NCBI GenBank assembly: GCA_002424045.1
Contig: DIPH01000037.1
Location: 1-22,049 of the forward strand
Origin: Firmicutes bacterium UBA5493
Lineage (GTDB): Bacteria > Bacillota > Limnochordia > Darwinibacteriales > Darwinibacteriaceae
Direction of reading: 5' to 3'
DNA length: 22,049 nt
Part shown: piece after piece, positions 7,971 to 14,450 of the stretch
How positions within the stretch are numbered: the first letter of the stretch is position 1
Layout: every line of letters starts with the position of its first letter
The notes under the pieces: generated by a model
Told to the model about the DNA's origin: nothing
The model's input: the letters and a program-made list of their open reading frames with translations, nothing else
The model's database searches: none
Position numbers and translations under genes: made by a program

Positions 7971-9135
7971 CAAGGAAAGATGTACCCTTTGCGAAGCTTG
8001 TTTGAGTACATGTCCTTTTGCTGCCCTAGAGAGGGTCGGCGATGAAATCGTTGTTTTAGACACATGTAGGCTATGCGGGATGTGCGTTCGCAATTGTCCT
8101 GTAGAGGCTATGTTCATCGAAAAACAGGGTGAGGACCTCACTGAGGCATCTCTTAAAGAGACGCGAAATGTTATAGTGATTGCTGAATATGACAATAAGC
8201 AATTGCATCCCGTCACCTTGGAGCTCGTGGGAAAAGGGCGCGCCATGGCTGACCAAATCTCCGGAGAGCTCGCCTGTGTTCTCATGGGATGTGACTGCGA
8301 CAAAGAGGCTACAAGCCTCCTGGAATATGGTGTGGATGTTGTCTACCTCTATGATCACAAAGCGTTCGGGCATTTTACCATCGAACCTTATACAAACGCT
8401 GTAGAAGACGCCATCAGAGATTTCGAACCAGCCATTGCTCTTTTTGCAGCTACCCCCCTAGGGCGTTCCCTAGCACCACGGGTGGCAGCTCGTTTCCGCA
8501 CGGGTTTGACTGCAGATTGCACAACCTTAGAAGTTCGCGAAAATGGTGAGTTGGTCCAGATTAGGCCAGCCTTTGGCGGTGATGTTATGGCTCAAATTAT
8601 TACTCCCAAACATCGTCCCCAAATGGCTACCATGCGTCATAAGATTTCAGAACCGGCCAGGCCGCGTCATAACCCAGGCAGCAAAGTGGTAAGAAGAGAA
8701 CTTACAGATGAACTACTACAGTCTGGAATTACTGTCGTCAATGTCCAAAAGCGGCCTCCGGAGTCGAGTATTTCCGATGCCGAGATCATCGTGGCCTGTG
8801 GGCGCGGCGTTGGAAATCGTGAGACCCTAGGCTTGGTAGAGGAATTAGCTAGGCTTATAGGTGGTCAAGTGGGTGTAACCCGTCCCCTGGTTGAAACGGG
8901 CTTTGCAAATTATAGGCAACAAATAGGCCTTAGCGGGCGGGCGGTGAGGCCGAAACTCCTCATCACCGTAGGTGTTTCTGGAGCCGTACAGTTTACTGCT
9001 GGTATTACTGGAGCGGAGACAATTGTAGCCATAGATAGCAATCCGGAGGCACCGATTTTCCAGGTCTGCCACTACGGTTTGGTTGGAGATCTAAACGAGA
9101 TATTGCCTATTTTGATTGACAGTTTGAAGGGGTGA
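7954..9135 (+). CDS. etfA: Electron transfer flavoprotein alpha subunit with N-terminal 2[4Fe-4S] ferredoxin domain (LctC type)
   Basis: Large Etf subunit, 393 residues. The first 60 residues are a ferredoxin module with two CxxCxxCxxxCP clusters (CTLCEACLSTCP and CRLCGMCVRNCP). The middle is the ETF domain (VIAEYDNKQLHPVTLELVGKG) and the C-terminal third is the FAD-binding region (VRPKLLITVGVSGAVQFTAGI, IVAIDSNPEAPIFQVCHYGLVGDL). A ferredoxin domain in EtfA is the mark of LctC-type bifurcating or confurcating complexes, where it passes electrons to or from soluble ferredoxin. The frame is open from GTG 7948, but that overlaps the SD AGGGGG (7942-7947); ATG 7954 has suitable spacing, and ATG 7957 is also possible. 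Confidence 0.93.
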   Translation: MMLRINKERCTLCEACLSTCPFAALERVGDEIVVLDTCRLCGMCVRNCPVEAMFIEKQGEDLTEASLKETRNVIVIAEYDNKQLHPVTLELVGKGRAMADQISGELACVLMGCDCDKEATSLLEYGVDVVYLYDHKAFGHFTIEPYTNAVEDAIRDFEPAIALFAATPLGRSLAPRVAARFRTGLTADCTTLEVRENGELVQIRPAFGGDVMAQIITPKHRPQMATMRHKISEPARPRHNPGSKVVRRELTDELLQSGITVVNVQKRPPESSISDAEIIVACGRGVGNRETLGLVEELARLIGGQVGVTRPLVETGFANYRQQIGLSGRAVRPKLLITVGVSGAVQFTAGITGAETIVAIDSNPEAPIFQVCHYGLVGDLNEILPILIDSLKG

Positions 9136-9137
9136 CC

Positions 9138-10535
9138 ATGACTATGCAATACGAAAAAGTTACGAAGCAGGATGTAGAGCGCTTGTGCGAGATTTGTGGC
9201 GAGGATGCCGTGTTGTGGCAGGAAGACATAAGCCCCGATTATAGCCATGATGAATTATCTTTGGAGCGGTTCGCCCCAGAATTAGTTGTTCTACCGCAAT
9301 CGGTGCGGGAGGTATCGGAGATTTTGGCCCACTGCTATGAGCGCAATATCCCCGTTACCCCTAGAGGTTCAGGTACCGGTTTATGTGGAGGGGCCGTGGC
9401 CCTTCATGGTGGAGTTGTTCTGGTAACCACCAAGATGGATCGTATTTTGGAGATTGATCAAGAGAACCTCGTGGCTGTTGTTGAGCCTGGTGTTTTACTC
9501 ATGGAACTACAGGCACAAGTAGAGGAGTTAGACCTATTTTATGCTCCCGACCCTGGGGAAAAAACGGCCACAATCGGCGGGAATGTAAGTACGAATGCAG
9601 GCGGTATGCGGGCCATAAAATACGGGGTTACTCGGGACTTCGTTTTGGGCCTCGAAGCAGTCTTGCCAGATGGACGCATTATTGAAACGGGCGGTAAGGT
9701 TATGAAAAATAGCTCAGGGTACAGTCTAACGGATCTACTTATCGGATCTGAAGGCAACTTGGCTGTTATTACCAAGATTATCCTTAGGCTCTTACCAAGA
9801 CCTAAAAGGCAGCTCAGTTTGGTCGTGCCTTTTGATGGTCTTTCTCAAGCGGTATCCACCGTACCAAAAATCCTAAGTGCAGGTGAAATCCCCGCTGCTT
9901 TGGAGTTTTTCCAACGGGAGGTACTCGAAGCTGCGGCAGAGTACTTAGGACGCGGCTTTCCCCATTCTGGTGCACAGGCGTATCTCATGTTATCCTTTTT
10001 CGGTAATGGTGCACCTGAGTTGGAAAAGACGTATGAACGAGTTGCTGAGGTTTGTCTGAAAAATGGAGCCCACGACGTACTCATTGCCCATACAAGCGAC
10101 CGGCAGGCGGCGTTATGGGAGAATAGAGGCGCATTCTTGGAGGCCTTAAAGGCTATGGGAGACTTAGACGAAGTTGATGTTGTGGTGGCGCCCAGTCAAA
10201 TTGCCGCATTTATTGAGTTTACAGAGCATCTTCGTGTCGAGTGTGGTCTTCCCATCGTCAGCTTTGGGCATGCAGGTGATGGGAACCTTCACATCTACAT
10301 TCTCCGCGGTGAGCTCGATCGTGATTCTTGGTTGAATTCTACGAAAGAAGTAATGGATCGTATTTATGCTAAGGCCCAGGAGCTTAAGGGCTTAGTTTCC
10401 GGCGAACACGGCATAGGATTTGCCAAACGAGGCTATTTGCAGGAGTCTCTGAGCCCTGACGTACTAGAATTAATGCGATCGATCAAGTCTGGGTTCGATC
10501 CAAAGGGTCTTCTGAATCCGGGTAAGGTTTGCTAG
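9138..10535 (+). CDS. lctD: FAD-linked D-lactate dehydrogenase subunit (GlcD/LctD family)
   Basis: A 465-residue cytoplasmic flavoprotein that would oxidise D-lactate (or glycolate/another 2-hydroxy acid) to the 2-oxo acid and pass electrons to the adjacent EtfAB. The FAD-binding PCMH domain shows VTPRGSGTGLCGGAVALHGGVV and the stretch GGNVSTNAGGMRAIKYGVTRD; the C-terminal oxidase domain shows GHAGDGNLHIYI and SGEHGIGFAKRGYL with terminal FDPKGLLNPGKV. The frame opens at GTG 9132 (sharing bases with the etfA stop), but AAGGGG at 9127-9132 is better spaced for ATG 9138. The order etfB-etfA(ferredoxin)-glcD equals lctBCD of the confurcating lactate dehydrogenase. No lactate permease or racemase follows in the window. 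Substrate choice between lactate and glycolate is inferred from this gene order. Confidence 0.9.
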   Translation: MTMQYEKVTKQDVERLCEICGEDAVLWQEDISPDYSHDELSLERFAPELVVLPQSVREVSEILAHCYERNIPVTPRGSGTGLCGGAVALHGGVVLVTTKMDRILEIDQENLVAVVEPGVLLMELQAQVEELDLFYAPDPGEKTATIGGNVSTNAGGMRAIKYGVTRDFVLGLEAVLPDGRIIETGGKVMKNSSGYSLTDLLIGSEGNLAVITKIILRLLPRPKRQLSLVVPFDGLSQAVSTVPKILSAGEIPAALEFFQREVLEAAAEYLGRGFPHSGAQAYLMLSFFGNGAPELEKTYERVAEVCLKNGAHDVLIAHTSDRQAALWENRGAFLEALKAMGDLDEVDVVVAPSQIAAFIEFTEHLRVECGLPIVSFGHAGDGNLHIYILRGELDRDSWLNSTKEVMDRIYAKAQELKGLVSGEHGIGFAKRGYLQESLSPDVLELMRSIKSGFDPKGLLNPGKVC

Positions 10536-10583
10536 AAATCAAGAAATTTTAGGTACAGGACGAAGAACGATGTAGCGGAATAC

Positions 10584-10645
10584 GACGCCTAACTCTAGAG
10601 CCTATCACATACGTCATGTGCGTGTAGGTTGGGCAGTTAGGCGTC
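10584..10645. repeat. 62-base two-tiered inverted repeat after lctD
   Basis: An 11-base perfect stem, GACGCCTAACT (10584-10594) and AGTTAGGCGTC (10635-10645), encloses a second imperfect stem in which AGCCTA-t-CAC pairs with GTGTAGGTT. No T-run follows on either strand, so it does not look like an ordinary intrinsic terminator. It could be a processing or stability hairpin for the lct operon mRNA, a dispersed palindromic repeat of this genome, or an element end. Confidence 0.6.
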
Positions 10646-10678
10646 TCCGTAGCTTCGCTCCTGAGGCGGCATTCAGCA

Positions 10679-10707
10679 TTGACACCTACAACTTGAATGG
10701 ATATAAT
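10679..10707 (+). promoter_or_regulatory. Perfect-consensus vegetative promoter for the cheW-remnant/MCP unit
   Basis: TTGACA at 10679-10684 and TATAAT at 10702-10707 match the SigA consensus at all 12 positions with the ideal 17-base spacer. Transcription would start at about 10714. No SigD-type box is evident here, although the downstream gene is a chemoreceptor. Confidence 0.85.
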
Positions 10708-10718
10708 TTACATATATA

Positions 10719-10745
10719 CCTTTTTCTAAGAGAAAAGGGTTTTTT
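10719..10745 (+). terminator. Intrinsic terminator or attenuator a few bases after the promoter
   Basis: CCTTTTTCT (10719-10727), loop AAG, AGAAAAGGG (10731-10739), then six T residues (10740-10745). The stem is nine pairs with one G-T. It begins only about six bases after the predicted transcription start of the consensus promoter, so most transcripts would end at about 30 nucleotides unless read-through occurs. It may alternatively terminate transcription arriving from lctD. Confidence 0.7.
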
Positions 10746-10797
10746 GTCGTTACTGAGGTGAGGGTAAACAAGACATAAAGGGGTGATACAGATCGAA

Positions 10798-11086
10798 ATG
10801 ACGCAAAATACTGAAAAGGCAAAAACCAATGGACAAGTTGTCGTCTTTACGCTTGGTGAAGAAAAATACGGGATCGAGATTTCCTCCGTTAAGGAGATCG
10901 TGAAGTGGACGAAGATTACAGAACTGCCGTGCATTGACGGCGAAAGCCGAAATGATTTACGGAATTGCGAAATTGCAGAAGTACTTGCTGATTCTACTTG
11001 ATATTAGGGCTGTGTTTTCGCCGGACGTCATCGATCAGATCGCCGAAAACGATGCGGCTCCAACAGGAGGGGATTTTCGTGTTTAA
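10798..11086 (+). pseudogene. cheW: cheW remnant with internal deletion and frameshift
   Basis: CheW normally links receptors to CheA. The N-terminal third is intact (QVVVFTLGEEKYGIEISSVKEIVKWTKITELP), but after CIDGE the frame fails and ends at 11001. In another frame, starting about 10948, the DNA reads AKAEMIYGIAKLQKYLLILLDI and then VFSPDVIDQIAEN, a typical CheW C-terminus, ending at TAA 11084-11086. Roughly 70 central residues, including the conserved GVINLRG/VIPVIDL part, are gone. So the gene lost an internal segment with a frame change. SD AAAGGGGTGAT (10777-10787) precedes ATG 10798. The end overlaps the MCP ribosome binding site, which may be why the tail persists. Confidence 0.82.
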
Positions 11087-12950
11087 AGTCAAAAGCATTG
11101 CTACGAAGATATCCATTTACATAGGCATCTTGGTGTTTCTCATATGTGGCATACTTGGCATTTTTGCCTACCGGGATGGTGCTGACGCAGTCAGAGGCGA
11201 GATCGAGGAAGCGCTCCTGCTCATGGCACAAGAGGGAAGTCGGTATCTGGAAAGTAGGTTTGAGCTACAGCTGTCCGTACTAGAGGCTGTTGCCGAACGT
11301 CCCGAGATTCGCAGCATGAACTGGGAAGAGCAGTTGCCTGCGATTCGTTCAGAAGAGGAGCGCTTATCTCAGTTCCTTGCCTTAGCTGTTGTGGACAGCA
11401 CTGGACTTGCTCGCTATAGTGATGGTTCTACGGCAGACTTGAGAGATCGTGCCTATATCATTGGAGCTATGGCCGGTAAGTCTATGGTGTCTGACCTCAT
11501 CGTCAGTCGTGTTAACAACTCTCTGGTGCTTATGTATGCCGTTCCTATCAGAGAGAATGGCAAGGTTGTGGGTGCATTGATTGCCAGAGGCGATGGCATG
11601 ATGTTAAGCGAAATTACAGCTCCCTTAGGTTTTGGGGAAAATGGATGGGCGTACATAATTAATCGTGAAGGAACCTTATATGCCTATCCAGAGCCAGAGC
11701 TTGTACTTAGTGGAGAAAATATCTTTGATCCATCATCACCTCTTATTAATGCAGGAAAGGCGATTCAAGAGGCAGGCATCGCCCAAGATGGTATAGCTGT
11801 GGTCAGCTATGAACTATCAGATGGAGACACCAGGATCGTGGGATTAGCTCCGGTGCCGTCCACAGGGTGGACCATCGGGATCGGTGCTATGGAACGTGAT
11901 GAGCTCTATCACATAAACCAGTTAAGAACGTTTTTGATCTGGATTTCCGCTGCGTTGATTATCGTGGGGGTTCTTGCTGGTATGGTTTTCTCCAAGCGTA
12001 TAGCTAGTCCATTGCTAGATGTTCAACAGGTGATTGAAGCGGTAGCTCATGGTGATTTGACCAAAGAAGCGCGAGTTCGATCCGAAGACGAAGTCGGCCG
12101 AGTAGCCCAAGCATTAAATGCTACGATCTCTAGTGTGCGAGAAGCTATGGGTCTCGTCTCAAGCACCACCGATGAACTAGCCACAACCAGTCAGGAAATG
12201 GCCGCAGCTTCCGAGCAGGTAAGTGCCTCCATTGAGGAAGTTGCCAGTACTACAAATGAATTTTCCAGTTCCCTCGATATGATGAACACCAATGCCCAGA
12301 ACATGAGTAGGACGGTGGAGGGTATTTCTAGTCAGGCGGCAGAAGGCGATCGTGCCGTTGTGAATGTGGTTAGGCAGATGAATGCATTGCGCGAAAACAC
12401 ACAACAAATGAGCAACGATGTGGCTACTCTGGGCACACTCTCTGATGAAATCGGAAAGATTGTAGATGCCATCAGTGCTATCGCGGATCAGACTAATCTT
12501 TTGGCTCTAAACGCTGCAATTGAAGCAGCTCGTGCCGGTGAGCATGGTCGAGGTTTTGCCGTTGTGGCAGACGAAGTTCGAAAACTGGCAGAAGAGTCTT
12601 CAGAAGCTACAGCAGAGATTACATCACTCATCAGTCAAATCCAAAACGGTATCTCTTCTACCGTTAGTGGTATGGGTCATAGTGCTGAACAAGCCGAAGA
12701 GGCCCTTTCCAGCGTCGATGAGAGTGGTAAGATTTTGCGAGATATTCTTCGAGCTGTAGAGGGTATTGTAGGGGATGTACAAGAAATTTCTGCAGGGATC
12801 GAAGAGACGAATGCTGCCGGTCACGAAATATCCAGTGCCACTGAAGAGCAGGCTGCTTCCATAGAAGAGGTAGCAAGTTCTGCGCAGAGCTTAACTGAGA
12901 TGGGGCAGAAACTGCAAGAATTGGTTCGACACTTTAAGCTGGAAGGCTAA
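11079..12950 (+). CDS. Methyl-accepting chemotaxis protein with dCache-like sensor
   Basis: A 623-residue transmembrane chemoreceptor. A first membrane helix lies at about residues 11-32 (IYIGILVFLICGILGIFAY), an extracytoplasmic double-Cache-type sensor at about 35-280 (LRDRAYIIGAMAGK, VLMYAVPIRENGKVVGALIARGD, STGWTIGIGAM), a second helix at about 284-305, then HAMP and a long coiled-coil signalling domain. The hairpin tip is conserved: IADQTNLLALNAAIEAARAG followed by GRGFAVVADEVRKLAEES. The chosen start is GTG 11079 (VFKVKSIATK), with AGGAGGGG six bases upstream; the frame is open back to 10998 but that part overlaps cheW. It follows a broken cheW, so it must use a CheW encoded elsewhere. 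The ligand is unknown; amino acids are common for dCache sensors. Confidence 0.93.
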   Translation: MFKVKSIATKISIYIGILVFLICGILGIFAYRDGADAVRGEIEEALLLMAQEGSRYLESRFELQLSVLEAVAERPEIRSMNWEEQLPAIRSEEERLSQFLALAVVDSTGLARYSDGSTADLRDRAYIIGAMAGKSMVSDLIVSRVNNSLVLMYAVPIRENGKVVGALIARGDGMMLSEITAPLGFGENGWAYIINREGTLYAYPEPELVLSGENIFDPSSPLINAGKAIQEAGIAQDGIAVVSYELSDGDTRIVGLAPVPSTGWTIGIGAMERDELYHINQLRTFLIWISAALIIVGVLAGMVFSKRIASPLLDVQQVIEAVAHGDLTKEARVRSEDEVGRVAQALNATISSVREAMGLVSSTTDELATTSQEMAAASEQVSASIEEVASTTNEFSSSLDMMNTNAQNMSRTVEGISSQAAEGDRAVVNVVRQMNALRENTQQMSNDVATLGTLSDEIGKIVDAISAIADQTNLLALNAAIEAARAGEHGRGFAVVADEVRKLAEESSEATAEITSLISQIQNGISSTVSGMGHSAEQAEEALSSVDESGKILRDILRAVEGIVGDVQEISAGIEETNAAGHEISSATEEQAASIEEVASSAQSLTEMGQKLQELVRHFKLEG

Positions 12951-12972
12951 CCATTGGTACCCCTTTGATCTT

Positions 12973-13001
12973 AAAAGCGCCTAGGTTATCTAGGCGCTTT
13001 T
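12973..13001. terminator. Bidirectional intrinsic terminator between convergent MCP and TraB-family genes
   Basis: AAAAGCGCCTAG (12973-12984), loop GTTAT, CTAGGCGCTTTT (12990-13001): a perfect 12-base stem with an A-run on the left and a T-run on the right, so it works in both directions. The stop codon of the minus-strand gene (12990-12992) lies inside the stem. Confidence 0.9.
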
Positions 13002-13694
13002 TCCACCCTCTCGAACGATTTCCTTCTTCACACCCGGTACATGGGCGCCGCCAAGGACGGCTACAATCTTTTTGCCAGGGGCGGTCCTGATTTTGGCTGC
13101 CAAGTACTGGTCTCGTTCAGTGATGAGAACGTCCCCGATTTTTGGGTACTTCTTGTGCATGTCAGCCAAGATAGACTCAAGCATGTCTCCTTGTAAGAGT
13201 TCTTGTAAGTCTTTATCCGAAATATTGGTACCTTTGACGAGGGAAAAAAGCAGGCCGAAAATGAGCTTTACCTTTTCTATGCGACTCAATTTACTCCAAA
13301 TTCGCGAGAACGTAATGTGGATATTGCGGTCGGCTAGAACCAGTGTTGCACCCATGGCCTTTGCACTTTCAATACCTTGCATCATGTCGCCTCCCAGGGG
13401 TACATCTAACTTTTTCGCAATTTTCTTCTGATACGAGCTCAATGCTAGATTCGTTAGAAGAAAACCAACTCTTTTAGACTTGATCGCCTTTACGATATCC
13501 TGATTATCCCACACTTTAGGGTTTTGTATGTTGTTGTACCTATCGTGGTCCAGCTCGACACAAACACTATCTGGCTGTTCCTCTTCAACAACCATCTTAA
13601 CAAGATTGGCACTCTCTTTGGAAACATGCGCGCTGGCCACCAAGATGATCTCTTTTTCCCCATATTGTAGTCTTGTTATATTCTCATTCATCAT
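12990..13694 (-). CDS. TraB/PrgY-family protein lacking the C-terminal membrane domain
   Basis: A 234-residue member of the TraB/GumN/TIKI superfamily, whose members include PrgY (pheromone control) and metal-dependent peptidases. Family signatures: IILVASAHVSKESANLV with the conserved His, PDSVCVELDHDRY with the Glu/Asp pair, GGDMMQGIESAKAMGATLVLADRNIHITFSRIW, and a final VAVLGGAHVPGVKKEI. Typical bacterial homologs are about 390 residues and continue into several membrane helices; here the protein ends eight residues after GVKKEI, inside the terminator stem. The soluble core looks complete. GGAGG at 13704-13700 favours ATG 13694 or 13691; the frame is open to 13709 (GTG). Its biochemical role is unknown. 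Confidence 0.8.
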   Translation of the reverse strand: MMNENITRLQYGEKEIILVASAHVSKESANLVKMVVEEEQPDSVCVELDHDRYNNIQNPKVWDNQDIVKAIKSKRVGFLLTNLALSSYQKKIAKKLDVPLGGDMMQGIESAKAMGATLVLADRNIHITFSRIWSKLSRIEKVKLIFGLLFSLVKGTNISDKDLQELLQGDMLESILADMHKKYPKIGDVLITERDQYLAAKIRTAPGKKIVAVLGGAHVPGVKKEIVREGGKSA

Positions 13695-13837
13695 CTTTGC
13701 CTCCACCACCCAGGACTATATCATGAGTATACCTCGGGCATGGTACGGTTGGCCAGGTTGCGAGTTCCTTTGAGGTTTCGTTCTATGATGTACTGAACTG
13801 TAGTGGATGGTGTCACTATCTGCCATGCTGGTAGTTT

Positions 13838-13920
13838 CGGCCCCGTTGAGGATAGAATAAGAAAAAACGATGACAGCCACAAAATCTCGCCTATTGCCCC
13901 CTGTATTCTAGTCGGGGCCG
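13838..13920. repeat. Nested inverted repeat flanking the end of a gene remnant
   Basis: CGGCCCCG (13838-13845) and CGGGGCCG (13913-13920) are perfect eight-base inverted repeats, and inside them AGAATA (13854-13859) mirrors TATTCT (13904-13909). The enclosed stretch includes the stop codon of the minus-strand remnant. It is not followed by a T-run. It may be a long weak hairpin, chance, or a trace of an inserted element. Confidence 0.4.
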
Positions 13921-14100
13921 GAGTGGAGAATTTAGGTCATGGTCTCCCAAGCCTACCTCTGTAGTGACACCCGTGACATAATAATCTTGACTACCGTCGA
14001 TCCGAATTACATCTGTTTCGCTAAAGTAGTCTCCAAGTTCAATCCGATCCGCGCCGGCTTGGACGTCAACCCAGGCAAAGACTTGGTAATCTCCTGGAGG
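13891..14100 (-). pseudogene. C-terminal remnant of a surface/regulatory-domain protein
   Basis: On the minus strand about 70 codons read a protein-like sequence: IPPGDYQVFAWVDVQAGAD, RIELGDYFSETDVIRIDG, YYVTGVTTEVGLGD, and a stop at 13893-13891. The PPGxYxVxAWxDxxxxxxxxxGDYF pattern resembles beta-sandwich repeats (carboxypeptidase-regulatory or Big-like) of secreted proteins. Upstream of about 14100 the frame runs antisense to tldD and has no start signal, so the 5' part is lost. The original protein cannot be named. Confidence 0.55.
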
Positions 14101-14449
14101 GATGCCTGGCAACACCGCTATCCTCCCTGGAACGAGTAAGCTCGAAGACATGATTGCCTCCATTGAGGACGGGTACTACCTTGTGAAGTCCAGCAATGGT
14201 CAGGCCGATACCACAAGTGAATTTATGTTCGGAGTGGTTCTGGGTTATGAAATCAAAAACGGCAAGCTGGCCAAGGCCATCAAGGATCTCACCATCTCTG
14301 GGGTAGCCTTTGAAGTGTTGCAACATGTGACTATGGTGAGTGATGATATGTCGTGGTCTTGCGGGGGGATGTGCGGTAAGAAGCAGATGATTCCCGTGGG
14401 TATGGGCGGTCCTGCCCTGAAGACAAAAGTGAATATAGGGGGTCGATAG
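14100..14449 (+). pseudogene. tldD: 3' fragment of tldD (metalloprotease catalytic subunit)
   Basis: About 115 codons match only the C-terminal quarter of TldD: ILPGTSKLEDMIASIEDGYYLV, GQADTTSEFMFGV, GYEIKNGKLAKAIKDLTISG, DDMSWSCGGMCGKKQM and GMGGPALKTKVNIGG. TldD is normally about 460-480 residues. The lost part includes the HExxxH zinc motif; the Cys zinc ligand of the CGK segment is still present. An ATG at 14102 after CTGGAGGG could permit expression of the tail, but it cannot be a protease. The sequence is undamaged after the break, suggesting recent loss or constraint from the downstream tldE, whose ATG follows the stop by one base. Confidence 0.85.
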
Positions 14450-14450
14450 C

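Noticed and set aside
10536..10797. c-di-GMP riboswitch upstream of the cheW/MCP unit
   Set aside because: Looked for because such switches often precede chemotaxis genes; no GEMM-type core is present.
12177..12876. Several minus-strand frames inside the MCP signalling domain
   Set aside because: Products are antisense of the repetitive, highly conserved coiled coil; no protein-like features.
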